From: Mycolicibacterium sp.
GTDB taxonomy: Bacteria > Actinomycetota > Actinomycetes > Mycobacteriales > Mycobacteriaceae
Direction of reading: 5' to 3'
DNA: 64,000 nt
Assembly (NCBI GenBank): GCA_020637165.1
Contig: JACJWN010000008.1
Span: 186,001 to 250,000 of the forward strand
Shown here: positions 41,316 through 50,163 of the stretch, in pieces
Position numbering within the stretch: the first letter of the stretch is position 1
Layout: the number at the start of each line of letters is the position of its first letter
Program-made: the position numbers and the translations under genes
The notes under the pieces: generated by a model
The model's database searches: none
Seen by the model: the letters and a program-made list of their open reading frames with translations, nothing else
What the model was told of the DNA's origin: nothing

Positions 41316-42845
41316 GTGGTTATTCGGAGCCACTACCCGGTGGTCATCGTCGGCGCCGGTCCGGTGGGCGTCACTGCCGCGACGCTGCTCGCCCAGTACG
41401 GCGTCGAGAGCCTGATCCTCGACCGGTGGGCCGGGGTCTATCCGCAACCGCGGGCGGTCCACCTCGATGACGAGGTCTACCGGATCCTCGGCCGGATCGG
41501 GATCGGTGAGCAGTTCGCGGCGATCTCCCGGCCTGCTCTCGGGTTGCGCCTGCTCGATCCCGATCTGCGGGAGTTGGCGGAGTTTCGCCGCGACCCCAGC
41601 CTCAGTCGGCACGGCTACCCCCAGGCCAACATGTTCGACCAGCCGGAGCTCGAGGCGCTGCTGCGCAGCAGTCTCGAACGCCACCCGATGGCCCGGCTCA
41701 GGATGAACTCCGAAGTCACCGATCTGGGCGGCCTCGGCGACGGCCGGACCCGCATCACCTTCACCGACCGCGCCGACGGTAGTGAACACAGCCTCGAGTG
41801 CGACTATCTGCTGGGCTGTGACGGCGCCAACAGCCTTGTGCGCAAACACATCGGGGCGAGGATGCGGGACCTGCGCTTCGAGCAGCGCTGGTTGGTGGTC
41901 GACGTCGACTCGTCTGTCGATCTGGGACAGTGGGACGGGGTCCACCAGGTCTGCGACCCGAACCGCGGCGGAACCTTCATGCGGGTCGGTCGGTCGCGCT
42001 ACCGATGGGAATTCCGGCTCCTGCCCGGCGAGTCATCGGAGGACTTCGGCTCCCTCGCCGCCCTGCGCCCGCTGATCGCACCGTGGCTGGGATCGGTCAC
42101 CGACGACCGACTTCTTCTCATCCGTGTCGCGGAGTACACCTTTCGCGCCCAGTTGGCGGACCGTTGGCGTCGTGGGAACGTTTTCCTGCTCGGCGACGCG
42201 GCGCACCTCACCCCTCCCTTCATCGGTCAGGGACTGTGCGCGGGGTTGCGTGATGCGATGAATCTGAGTTGGAAGCTTGCCGGTGTCATCAGTGGCAACC
42301 TGCCCGCCGAGGCGCTCGACACCTACCAGGCCGAACGCAAACCCCATGTGCGGCAACTGATATTGCTCGCCCTGACCGTCGGTCAGGTGATGACGGCCGG
42401 GGGCCGGTTCGGTACGGCGTTGCGCGGCTTTTTCGCGCCCCGCCTTCGACTCGTCCCCGGGCTGGCGGCCAGGCTTCTCGACTCGCGTACGCCAGCGTTG
42501 AGCCGTTCGGCCCTCGTCCGCTCCGGGCGAAGGGGCCCGGGTCTCCGAGGCTCCAGACTGGCGGGAACCCTGTGCCCCAATGCCGTCACCGCGACGGGTG
42601 AGCGGCTCGATGACGTCCTCGGCAGCGGATTCGCGCTGATCACCACAGTCCCGGTGACACAGGAGCAGAAAGAAGCCATCGAGAAGCGCCACGTCACCAT
42701 CCATTTCGCGCCCCCGGGAACGGAGCTGGCCGGATGGCTGCATCGCGACGGTGCCCGAGCCGCGATCGTCAGGCCCGACTTCACCGTGATGAGCGCCGGG
42801 CGGGATCACGCCGCGCTGTGCGCGACGCTGCCGAGGTTCGGCTGA
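41316..42845 (+). CDS. FAD-dependent aromatic monooxygenase (MhpA-like)
   Basis: A 509-residue flavoprotein monooxygenase of the p-hydroxybenzoate-hydroxylase fold, most like 3-(3-hydroxyphenyl)propionate hydroxylase. The FAD-binding GAGPVGV (residues 12-18), the DG motif (LLGCDGANSLVRKHIG) and the second FAD motif (NVFLLGDAAHLTPPFIGQG) are intact. A C-terminal thioredoxin-like domain of the family is visible from about 390 but is short. GAGGAG lies upstream of the GTG start. It hydroxylates an aromatic ring using NAD(P)H and O2; no ring-cleavage dioxygenase is adjacent. Confidence 0.87.
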   Translation: MVIRSHYPVVIVGAGPVGVTAATLLAQYGVESLILDRWAGVYPQPRAVHLDDEVYRILGRIGIGEQFAAISRPALGLRLLDPDLRELAEFRRDPSLSRHGYPQANMFDQPELEALLRSSLERHPMARLRMNSEVTDLGGLGDGRTRITFTDRADGSEHSLECDYLLGCDGANSLVRKHIGARMRDLRFEQRWLVVDVDSSVDLGQWDGVHQVCDPNRGGTFMRVGRSRYRWEFRLLPGESSEDFGSLAALRPLIAPWLGSVTDDRLLLIRVAEYTFRAQLADRWRRGNVFLLGDAAHLTPPFIGQGLCAGLRDAMNLSWKLAGVISGNLPAEALDTYQAERKPHVRQLILLALTVGQVMTAGGRFGTALRGFFAPRLRLVPGLAARLLDSRTPALSRSALVRSGRRGPGLRGSRLAGTLCPNAVTATGERLDDVLGSGFALITTVPVTQEQKEAIEKRHVTIHFAPPGTELAGWLHRDGARAAIVRPDFTVMSAGRDHAALCATLPRFG

Positions 42846-42865
42846 GCCCGACGGTTGAGTTCCGG

Positions 42866-44245
42866 CTACAGTCCGGCGAGCTGCGGAATGGTCAGATGGG
42901 CGATCGCGAAGTAGATCATCAGTCCGGTGCCGTCGACGATCGTGGAGATCATCGGCGCCGAGACGACGGCAGGATCCAGTCTGAGTCTTTTGAGCGTCGG
43001 CGGCAGAATCGATGCTACTAGCGAGGACCAGAGGACGATCGCGGTGACCGTCAGGCACACCGTGATGGTCACCTCGACCCCGACGCCCAGCATCCAGGCA
43101 CGTATGAGTGCGGCGGCGGCCATCGTGGCTGCGACGAGGAATCCCGTCGACATCTCCTTGCCCACGATGCGGGGGAGGTCGCGCAGCCGCACCTGCTCTG
43201 TCGCCAGGGCACGCACCAGGGTGGTGGTGATCTGGGTTCCCGTGTTACCGCCGGTGCCGATCAGCAGAGGGATGAAGAAGGCCAGCGCGATGACGGTCTC
43301 CATCTCCTGTTCGAAGGCCCGCAACACTGTGCTGGTGTAGGCCTCCGCGGCGAACAGCACGAGCAGCCACACAATGCGCTTTCGCCATAACCGGCCCGGT
43401 GAGGCGCGAAGATATGGGACTTCGAGTGGCGCGGAGCCGCCCTGACGCTCCGCATCGGCGGTCGCCTCCCGGCGGAGGATGTCGGCAGCGATATCGGCGG
43501 TCAGGACTCCGAGAAGCTTGCCGTCGTCGTCGACGACCGGCAGCGCCGCAAGTTCACGGTCGGTCAGCGCCTCGGCCGCTTGTTCCGCCTCGACCAGTGG
43601 GCCAACCGAGAACGGATCGCCGGCCATCAATTCCGAGATCGTCTGGTTGGGCTCGGCAAGCACCAAGTCCTGGAATTCCAGCAATCCGACCAACCGCTGG
43701 GCGGCGTTGGTTACATAGATGTATGCGTCGGCCCGGGCCCGCACTTTTGCGCTCTGGGCTCGAACGGTCGTCTCGGCCTCTGCCGCGGTCACCGTGTCGG
43801 TCACCACAAAGACATCCGGGAGGATATGTGCGGAGACGGACTTCGGCGGGCAGCGCAAGATCTTGCTCAGCGCTTCTGCCTGTTCGGCTCCGATCTGGGC
43901 GAGCAACGACTCGCGAGTCGCATGTCCGACCTTCCGAAGTACTTCGGCGCCCTGGTCGGGATCGAGCGCTTCGAGCCAGCCGGCCGCCGGGACAACGCCG
44001 GCCGATTGAGCCACTCGGGCCGCCAGATCGGGATCGATGGAACCGAGCAATTCCGGTCCGGTCTCGGAGTCCAGTAACGCAACGAAATGGGACAGTTTGT
44101 CTCTCGACATCGACGAAAGTTGGCGGCTCCGTTCGGAAGCTCCGGCGGATCCCAACCACTGCGCGATCGCTTCGGGGGAGTCCAGTTCAGCGGCGCGAAT
44201 CGGCAGAACGCCGAGCACTCCGAGGTCAACGCCGGGTTGGTTCAT
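42866..44245 (-). CDS. mgtE: MgtE magnesium transporter
   Basis: A 459-residue MgtE. The domain order is N-terminal superhelical domain (about 30-130), two CBS domains (about 135-260, with LVGLLEFQDLVLAE and LGVLTADIAAD) and a five-helix membrane domain (about 285-459). The Mg2+ pore signature GTGGNTGTQ is at about 340, and ...DGTGLMIYF near the C-terminus contributes the conserved acidic site. In the family, high cytoplasmic magnesium closes the channel through the N and CBS domains. The gene stands alone. No M-box riboswitch was recognised upstream. Confidence 0.95.
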   Translation of the reverse strand: MNQPGVDLGVLGVLPIRAAELDSPEAIAQWLGSAGASERSRQLSSMSRDKLSHFVALLDSETGPELLGSIDPDLAARVAQSAGVVPAAGWLEALDPDQGAEVLRKVGHATRESLLAQIGAEQAEALSKILRCPPKSVSAHILPDVFVVTDTVTAAEAETTVRAQSAKVRARADAYIYVTNAAQRLVGLLEFQDLVLAEPNQTISELMAGDPFSVGPLVEAEQAAEALTDRELAALPVVDDDGKLLGVLTADIAADILRREATADAERQGGSAPLEVPYLRASPGRLWRKRIVWLLVLFAAEAYTSTVLRAFEQEMETVIALAFFIPLLIGTGGNTGTQITTTLVRALATEQVRLRDLPRIVGKEMSTGFLVAATMAAAALIRAWMLGVGVEVTITVCLTVTAIVLWSSLVASILPPTLKRLRLDPAVVSAPMISTIVDGTGLMIYFAIAHLTIPQLAGL

Positions 44246-44698
44246 CAGAACGCACTCCTCAGTCTGGGCTCAATTTGGTTACTTCAACCTGAACAAGGCG
44301 GTGAGTGGGGACCTGGGTCGGTGGGGCCGAAATCGAGACGCTGGATTCGTCGCATTCATTGGGGCAAATCAAAACCGTCGTGATGCCACTGTAGGCCAAT
44401 GGTGGCCGTCGGGGACGAAGTTTCAAGCGGCGGGGCTAGGCAACCGACATGCGGGTCCGGCCTCATCGATGCCGGGTGGAGGATTCCGGTTTCTCCGCGC
44501 GAACTCCTGTTGCCGAGCGTCTCTGCGCCAGGTCAACCACATTCGACTAACTTGGGTCGCCTCGGCGGCAGACAACCTGCCGAAACCCACCATCGCCATA
44601 TCCGTGCAATGCTCTCGGGGAACGCCTTATGTGCGCGAATGGGGTTGCTGTGCAGCATCATTCGCCCGGAATGGCTCCAGGCATCGGAGCGTATGCCA
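44246..44698. other. Intergenic stretch between mgtE and the pnuC/nadR-like operon
   Basis: About 450 bp with no recognisable gene; plus-strand frames extending from inside mgtE antisense are composition shadows. It should contain the mgtE promoter. I looked for M-box motifs and found none. Confidence 0.4.
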
Positions 44699-44716
44699 GC
44701 AGGCTTCGCCTGCCGC
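44697..44716 (-). terminator. Stem-loop terminator of the pnuC/nadR-like operon
   Basis: On the minus strand GGCAGGC-GAA-GCCTGCT forms a tight hairpin (core GCAGGC/GCCTGC at 44699-44713) 10 bp after the kinase stop. No T-run. Confidence 0.6.
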
Positions 44717-44722
44717 CTCGGC

Positions 44723-45292
44723 TCAACCGTGCCTGAACGCACCGTCCTGGCCGGTAGCGGTGCCCAAATGGTCCAGAACCGTCTCGACGCGCTCCTCGAG
44801 CGATCCGCGTACGGCCAGCACCGGAAGCTCGGGATGCTCGGCGAAGATCGCCGCGAGGATCTGCTGGGACCGGGACCTGGCGTGTGAGCCGTCGCGCTGC
44901 GGTTCGGGTTGCCAGGGAAAGTCGTCCTGGCACCACACCACCCGATCGCTCTGCGTCGTCCACCGCAGGGCCGTCGGCAGCAGGGAGGTGTCGTCGTAGT
45001 ACTGGATGCTGTACACAGCGGTCATCAGCGGTCCGCTGTCGGAGACCACCCACGAACGCGGGTTCCGACTCTCCCGCCGCAAGGCAGACGCCTCCGACTC
45101 CCGGTGTGCCGACATGATGGTGACCTGCTCGGCTGCCAGCGGGACCCGCCCGTGGCGATCGACCCAGCTCCGGAGGAACTCCGGTACGACCGTCGCGGGC
45201 AGCCGATCCCCGAGCGCGGTGGCCAGTGTCGACTTGCCGGTGGACTCCCCGCCGACTACCGAGATCAGCCGTGCGCGGTCCGGCTCAGGCAC
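44723..45292 (-). CDS. NadR-like AAA_28 family nucleoside/vitamin kinase
   Basis: A 189-residue P-loop protein similar to the ribosylnicotinamide-kinase domain of NadR but without its HTH or adenylyltransferase parts. The Walker A is VVGGESTGKST; the acidic metal-binding stretch is WVVSDSGPLMTAVYSIQYYDD; a C-terminal Arg-containing lid follows. The N-terminus overlaps the PnuC-like gene by 8 bp. In the classical pair, PnuC brings in nicotinamide riboside and this kinase traps it. The TPP-like riboswitch upstream makes thiamine (or a precursor) an alternative substrate for both. Confidence 0.82.
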   Translation of the reverse strand: MPEPDRARLISVVGGESTGKSTLATALGDRLPATVVPEFLRSWVDRHGRVPLAAEQVTIMSAHRESEASALRRESRNPRSWVVSDSGPLMTAVYSIQYYDDTSLLPTALRWTTQSDRVVWCQDDFPWQPEPQRDGSHARSRSQQILAAIFAEHPELPVLAVRGSLEERVETVLDHLGTATGQDGAFRHG

Positions 45293-45887
45293 GGGCGGTC
45301 GCCGTCAGGGTGGGGCCGTCGGCACGTGCGGACCAGGCGCGCCAGCCGGTGACCGCTATGACGACGAGTACCGCGTAGAACGACGAGGTGAAGTAGAGGC
45401 CCTGGCTGGCGTAGAGAATCGTGCCAACCGTGTTGACCGCGATCCACACCGGCCAGGCTTCGACCTTCTGCAGCACCATGAGCAGCTGCCCAGCCAGCGA
45501 TCCCACCAGCATAAAGGCATCACCCCAGGTCGCGACCCCACCGATGGCGCGAAGCAGGGGAGCCACCAGCGCCCACAGTGCGAAGGCCGCGACCACACCG
45601 CGCACTCGCCCGGTCGGGGTCAGCCGGCCCGGAATTCGGACACCTTCCTGACCCCAGGAGAACCAGCCCCAGACCGCGGCAGCCATGAAGATCAGTTGCA
45701 TGGCGGCGGAAGCGAATAGGTCGAACTCCACGAACAGCCAACCGTAGAACACGCTCGAGAGGAAGTACGGCGGCCAGGCCCACCGGGTTCCCTTGATGCT
45801 GAGCCCGATGGCGATGAAGGCCAGGATTACCGAGGCGGCCTCGATGGCGGTGAGGTCATAACCCCATACCGTGAACAGAACAGACAT
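45285..45887 (-). CDS. PnuC family vitamin transporter (PnuC or PnuT)
   Basis: A 200-residue, seven-segment PnuC-family transporter (YFLSSVFYGWLFVEFDLFASAAMQ in the middle; the substrate-site W-x-x-W type motif GWFSWG follows). PnuC proteins facilitate diffusion of a nucleoside-like vitamin that is trapped by phosphorylation: PnuC takes nicotinamide riboside, PnuT thiamine. The preceding TPP-riboswitch-like leader argues for thiamine. It is co-translated with the kinase gene downstream. Confidence 0.85.
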   Translation of the reverse strand: MSVLFTVWGYDLTAIEAASVILAFIAIGLSIKGTRWAWPPYFLSSVFYGWLFVEFDLFASAAMQLIFMAAAVWGWFSWGQEGVRIPGRLTPTGRVRGVVAAFALWALVAPLLRAIGGVATWGDAFMLVGSLAGQLLMVLQKVEAWPVWIAVNTVGTILYASQGLYFTSSFYAVLVVIAVTGWRAWSARADGPTLTATARA

Positions 45888-45892
45888 TGTGA

Positions 45893-45990
45893 ACGCTCCC
45901 TGCCCGGCATTACCCGGACGGTCATGCGGTCGGCGGCGCGGTGTGCCACCTTCTCAGACCGGTTGCCCCGGCCTCCCGCGGTTGTTTCTT
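45893..45990 (-). promoter_or_regulatory. TPP riboswitch-like element upstream of the pnuC-like gene
   Basis: On the minus strand the leader holds the main parts of a THI element in order: GCGGGAG, a P3 hairpin GCCGGGGCAACCGG, the invariant pyrimidine-sensing CTGAGA, an extra P3a hairpin GGTGGC...GCCGCC, the P2 return strand ACCGC, then the P4/P5 block CCGGGTAATGCCGG and the 3' CAGGGA. The P2 pair GCGG/CCGC closes. The J2/4 strand that is usually ACCTGAT reads shorter (ACCGT), a deviation close to the pyrophosphate site. The 3' end lies 6 bases from the start codon, so control of translation start is likely. Confidence 0.75.
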
Positions 45991-46097
45991 CCGCACGCCA
46001 GGCTATCGCCTCGGAAGCCTCGACTCGGCCCCGGTTCGATATCGGCCGAACGCCGGCTGGCCCAGGCGTCGGGCGCAGCCGCTTTCGGTCACCGGCA

Positions 46098-47381
46098 TCA
46101 GGAGTCGAGGCGGGTCGGTTTCTCACTCATGGGTTCGGCCGCCACCGGCTTGGCCGGGCGGCGGGCGAACTGCGGCGCCCGTTCGGGCCGGACTCCGACG
46201 CCGATCAGGTACGCCGGGATGACCGCGGCCTTCGGGATCCGGGTCCACAGCGCGATTGCGGTGCGGGACACGAACGCCGGCGGCTTGGGCATCGGCTTTC
46301 CGGACAGGATCCGGCCGAACAGCCGGTGCAGGACGCGCTGGCCGCCCTGAGTCATCGCCGATGGCAGGTTGCGGCGGCGCTGCACGGCGGCGAGATCGGA
46401 TTCGCCGACACAGTGTTGCTTGAGAGGTTCGGCCAGTATCCCGGCCGCGGCGACGGCGTCGGCGATGGCGAGGTTGACTCCCACGCCGCCGACCGGGGAC
46501 ATGGCGTGGGCCGCGTCGCCGATGCACAACAGCCCGGGCCGGTACCAGCGATGCAGCCGGTTGAGCTTGGCATCGAGGATCTTGACGTCATCCCACGACG
46601 TCAGTGAGTCGACCGAGGCCTCGGGGACCAGGGCCGCGATCTGGGCGCGAAAGGTGTCCAGGCCCCGTGCGCGAAGCTGATCCTCACTCCCCTTCGGTAG
46701 CAGGGCGCCGGTCTGGAAGTAGCCCTCCCGTGGAATCAGAATCAGCATCAGTTCGCCCGACATCCGTGGCCCGAGTTCGTATTTGATCGCTGATGTGGCC
46801 TGCAGGCGGAACCATCCGATGTCGAACGGCACGGGGTACTCGTGTGGCACCATTCCGGCCTCGCTGCGGAGGGTCGAGGTACGTCCGTCGCAGGCCACGG
46901 TGAGATCGGCGCGCAGTTCGCCGGGTCCATCGGGACCCTGGTAGCGCACCCCGACGACGTTGTCCCCCTCACACAGCAGCCCGGTGACTTCGGTTCCCAT
47001 CCGCAACGTGAAGGTGGGTTCCGACTTCGCGGCCTCGGCGAGCAGGTTCAGTAAGTCCCACTGTGGAGCCAGCGCCAACATGGGGTGCGGTTCATTCAGT
47101 CGGCTGAAGTCGGAGACGACCACCTTGCGCCCGCCGGCCTGCACTTCGAACGTCTCGACCTCGCTGTGCGGCATCGCTTTGAACTCGGGGAACAGACCGA
47201 GATCGTCGAGCAGGGTCAAGGTGACCGGGTGCACTGTGTCGCCGCGGAAGTCCCTGAAGAAGTCGACGTGTTTCTCGAAGACGGTGACCTCGATGCCGGC
47301 GCGTGCCAGCAGCAGTCCCAGCACCATCCCGGCGGGGCCGCCGCCGACCACGGCACAGGTGGTCGATTCTGGTTGTGTCAT
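46098..47381 (-). CDS. FAD-dependent oxidoreductase/monooxygenase
   Basis: A 427-residue flavoprotein of the PHBH fold. The N-terminal Rossmann motif is VVGGGPAGM, the DG motif ACDGRTSTLRSEAG and the ribityl motif GLLCIGDAAHAMSPVGGVGVN. The substrate domain is short and the last about 60 residues are a Pro/Arg-rich tail. It is divergent from a TetR-like gene with a palindrome in the 120-bp gap, which suggests regulation by that protein. Similar mycobacterial proteins hydroxylate phenolics or hydrophobic compounds; no substrate can be named. Confidence 0.85.
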   Translation of the reverse strand: MTQPESTTCAVVGGGPAGMVLGLLLARAGIEVTVFEKHVDFFRDFRGDTVHPVTLTLLDDLGLFPEFKAMPHSEVETFEVQAGGRKVVVSDFSRLNEPHPMLALAPQWDLLNLLAEAAKSEPTFTLRMGTEVTGLLCEGDNVVGVRYQGPDGPGELRADLTVACDGRTSTLRSEAGMVPHEYPVPFDIGWFRLQATSAIKYELGPRMSGELMLILIPREGYFQTGALLPKGSEDQLRARGLDTFRAQIAALVPEASVDSLTSWDDVKILDAKLNRLHRWYRPGLLCIGDAAHAMSPVGGVGVNLAIADAVAAAGILAEPLKQHCVGESDLAAVQRRRNLPSAMTQGGQRVLHRLFGRILSGKPMPKPPAFVSRTAIALWTRIPKAAVIPAYLIGVGVRPERAPQFARRPAKPVAAEPMSEKPTRLDS

Positions 47382-47486
47382 CGGGCGCGCCTCCCTGGGC
47401 GATGTCTTGACGTGTCCAGCGCCGACGGCAGCAATCGAATTGAAACACTCTTGCAGTCAGCTTTGAATAACGTATCACTCGTACCA

Positions 47487-47498
47487 TGTTCTCGAACA
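47487..47498. promoter_or_regulatory. Candidate operator for the tandem-HTH regulator
   Basis: TGTTC-TC-GAACA is a perfect inverted repeat ending 3 bp before the ATG of the regulator, in the divergent region with the FAD gene. Confidence 0.5.
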
Positions 47499-47501
47499 AC
47501 C

Positions 47502-48344
47502 ATGAGTGATCAGATCCCGTCCACCGCCGCCCAGAAGCCCTCGGCAGCGCGGGTGGACCCCGAGTTGGTCGCGGCGGCCTTGAGTGCCGCCGAGGCCCTC
47601 GGTTGCGGCGTCGCCGACGTTCCGCTCACGGTCATCGCCGAGACCGCGGGTATCTCCCGCAGCACACTGTGGCGTCGGCTCGGCGGCGCACGCGAGGTTC
47701 TGGATGAGGCGGTGCGCGCGGCCGGGGTGGAGCCCGGCGGTCAAGCGCCGGTGCGGACCCGGGCGGTCGACGCCGCGGCGGCGTTGATTAGCGAATCGGG
47801 TCTGGCTGCTACGACGATGGAGGCGATCGCCCACAGCGCCGGCTGCTCGGTCTACAGCCTCTACGCCGCATTCGGCGGGCGCGATGAATTGATGCGTGCG
47901 GTTTTCGAGCGGCACAGCCCGATTCGCGACCTCGAGGACTATCTCGCCGGGGAGCAAGGCAACCTCAACACCGAGGTCAGGGGGTTCATGGAGACCATGG
48001 CCCGGTCGTTCGAGCGCGAACCGCGGCTGGCCCCGGCGATCCTCTCCGAAATTTTCGCGCGGCCGAGCAGCCCCGCGGTGCGCAAAGTCACCGCTTACAC
48101 CGGTCCTCGCATCCTCGGAATACTCAACCTCTGGCTCGAGCGAGAGATTCGAGCCGGTCGCATCCGCGACTTGCCCCGCCCATTGCTGGCGCAGCAGTTG
48201 CTGGGCCCGATAACTCTGCACCTGCTGACCCGGCCCGCTGCCCCGGACACCCCCGATTACCCCAAGAGCGACATCGACACCGTTTGCACCGTCTTCGCCA
48301 ACGCCTTCATCCGCTCGGCGGCTGTGTCGCCGACTGCCGATTGA
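47502..48344 (+). CDS. TetR-like regulator with two helix-turn-helix motifs
   Basis: A 280-residue protein with two successive DNA-binding-like motifs: one at about residues 42-65 (VIAETAGISRSTLWRRLGGARE) and a canonical TetR HTH at about 104-130 (TTMEAIAHSAGCSVYSLYAAFG). The rest (from about 140) is a TetR C-terminal helical domain. Tandem HTH arrangements occur in a subset of TetR proteins and may read an extended operator. The ATG at 47502 is used; the upstream open frame is antisense to the FAD gene. It probably represses itself and the divergent oxidoreductase gene. Confidence 0.83.
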   Translation: MSDQIPSTAAQKPSAARVDPELVAAALSAAEALGCGVADVPLTVIAETAGISRSTLWRRLGGAREVLDEAVRAAGVEPGGQAPVRTRAVDAAAALISESGLAATTMEAIAHSAGCSVYSLYAAFGGRDELMRAVFERHSPIRDLEDYLAGEQGNLNTEVRGFMETMARSFEREPRLAPAILSEIFARPSSPAVRKVTAYTGPRILGILNLWLEREIRAGRIRDLPRPLLAQQLLGPITLHLLTRPAAPDTPDYPKSDIDTVCTVFANAFIRSAAVSPTAD

Positions 48345-48450
48345 TGCTGCGGTCTGCGACCGCTGACCCAGTAAAGTCGGCTCGATCGCCGGTTCGGAAA
48401 CGCAGCCGAACCGACCCCTGGCGAAAGCGCGAAGGGTGGTGAGGTCGACC

Positions 48451-50046
48451 GTGACGGACACGAATCAGATCGGGCTGTCCCCGATCGAGGCCGAACCGGC
48501 ACCGCCCGCCAAGCCACGGTCCGCCCGGCGTCGTTGGCCGCAGCGGTGGCCGCATCTTCAGATCGAGGACCGCCGGTCGATCATCGAGGACCTGATGGTG
48601 GTGCCGAGCGGGGCGGCGTTGGCCCGGTTCTCGGTCTTGATGTTCTTGTCCAGCATGGTCGCGGCGGTCGGACTGCTGCAGAACTCCGCCGCAGTGGTGA
48701 TCGGCGCGATGATGATCGCACCGCTCATGTCACCGATCATGGGAGTCGCCGCTTCACTGGTCATGGGCTGGGGGTTGCGGTTGTTCCAGGGCCTGCTGCT
48801 GGTGGCGACATCGGCGCTGGGCGCTATCGCGGTCGGCTGGGTGTTCGCCGTGCTGCTGTCCCCATCCGGAACCGGTCTGCCGACCGAAGTCGTGGCACGG
48901 TGCAGCCCGGACATTCGCGACCTGCTGGTCGCGCTCGGGGCCGGTGCCGCCGGCGCGTTCGCCACCGTCCACAAACGGATTTCAGTGGCGCTGCCCGGTG
49001 TCGCGGTCGCGGTAGCGGTGGTGCCGCCGCTGGCGGCCGTCGGTGTGCTGCTGGGCCGGGGTCAGCCGGAGTTGGCGCGCGGGGCGGCGCTGCTGTTCGT
49101 GACGAACCTCATCGGCATCGTGTTGATGGCGGCGGTCGTGTTCCTGCTGAGCGGCCTGGTGCCGCGCCGCACCTTCAGCGGACGACGATCACAGATCCTG
49201 GCCTCACTGGCGGCCGCGGCGGCACTCGCGGTGGGGGTCGCCCTGGTCCTCATCCCCAAGTTCGTCGCACTGACCGGCCACGCCCGCGATCTTCAAACCG
49301 CCACCGCGACGATCACCAACATGCTCGGACCCGGTAACAACCTCGGCCGGATCACCACCTCGGGCGACACCGTCCGCGCCGAGATCGTCGGACCAACACA
49401 ACCGCCCGCGCTGCAGGACGTCGCGGTCAAACTCACCAGTGCGCTCGGCCGGCCGGTGACGGTGCAACTCGGCTGGATACCCGTGCAGACTCCACAGGAA
49501 GAGAAGCCGAAGGTTCCTCTACCGCCCCTGACTGAACTCGCGCCGATGATCGAGCAATGGCTGGCACCGCAATCGCTGAGCCTGCAGGGCCTGAGCTTCG
49601 AATCCACGACACTGGTGATCTCGACGGCAGGCCCGCGTCCGCCCCAGCATGCGGAGAAGCTGGCGGCCCAGATCAGGGAGCGCTACGGCCAGCAGATTCC
49701 GATCAGCATGGGTTGGACTCGGACTCCCGAGGACAACGGACCCAGCGACGACGAAACCGCCCTCGCGGCCGCGCGCACCAACGCCACGAGCTGGGCAGCC
49801 TCGCGGCCAGAGGCGGCGGTCCTCAGCGTGACCGGTACGGCCAAGGAGATCACCGTCACCCTGATCGGCCGCGATCAGCCGGATGTCGCCGAATTGGAGG
49901 CCGACCTGCGCGCCACCCTGCCCCAGGCCATCATCACGATCCAGTGGGTGTCCGGCGGTCAGTTGGTCAACGCCGTGCCACCTCCACCGCCGGTCACTCC
50001 AACCCCGATCCCAGGGGCGGCACCGACGATGAAACCGCCCCGATAG
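48451..50046 (+). CDS. DUF389 (TIGR00341) membrane protein
   Basis: A 531-residue protein of the DUF389 family. The N-terminal membrane part (about residues 45-265) has six or seven segments with FLSSMVAAVGLLQNSAAVVIGAMMIAPLMSPI, the family hallmark; the C-terminal half is a large soluble domain with repeated strand patterns, and the end is Pro-rich. Function in the family is unknown. The GTG at 48451 has a GTGAGG six bases upstream; the frame also has GTGs at 48436 and 48439. A tandem repeat cluster lies just behind the stop. Confidence 0.8.
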   Translation: MTDTNQIGLSPIEAEPAPPAKPRSARRRWPQRWPHLQIEDRRSIIEDLMVVPSGAALARFSVLMFLSSMVAAVGLLQNSAAVVIGAMMIAPLMSPIMGVAASLVMGWGLRLFQGLLLVATSALGAIAVGWVFAVLLSPSGTGLPTEVVARCSPDIRDLLVALGAGAAGAFATVHKRISVALPGVAVAVAVVPPLAAVGVLLGRGQPELARGAALLFVTNLIGIVLMAAVVFLLSGLVPRRTFSGRRSQILASLAAAAALAVGVALVLIPKFVALTGHARDLQTATATITNMLGPGNNLGRITTSGDTVRAEIVGPTQPPALQDVAVKLTSALGRPVTVQLGWIPVQTPQEEKPKVPLPPLTELAPMIEQWLAPQSLSLQGLSFESTTLVISTAGPRPPQHAEKLAAQIRERYGQQIPISMGWTRTPEDNGPSDDETALAAARTNATSWAASRPEAAVLSVTGTAKEITVTLIGRDQPDVAELEADLRATLPQAIITIQWVSGGQLVNAVPPPPPVTPTPIPGAAPTMKPPR

Positions 50047-50050
50047 GTTC

Positions 50051-50119
50051 GGCCCTGTCTGAAATTTAGGCCCTGTCTGAATCTTGGCCCTGTATGAGTT
50101 CAGGCCCTATGTGAGAATC
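50051..50119. repeat. Four tandem imperfect copies of a 17-18 bp unit
   Basis: Units start with GGCCCT at 50051, 50069, 50086 and 50103: GGCCCTGTCTGAA, GGCCCTGTCTGAATCTT, GGCCCTGTATGAGTTCA and GGCCCTATGTGAGAATC. Identity falls along the array. It fills the gap between the DUF389 and DUF2207 genes. Confidence 0.8.
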
Positions 50120-50163
50120 GGCACCGCATGGGCGGGCGTCGCGGAACCGGAGGCGGACATTCG

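Noticed and set aside
44246-44500. M-box magnesium riboswitch upstream of mgtE
   Set aside because: I looked for the conserved M-box blocks on the minus strand and found none.
44037-44999. 320-residue plus-strand frame running from within mgtE to within the NadR-like gene
   Set aside because: It is antisense to two conserved genes and resembles nothing; composition is that of a shadow.
50051-50119. CRISPR array
   Set aside because: Units are directly adjacent without spacers and are degenerate; no cas gene is nearby.
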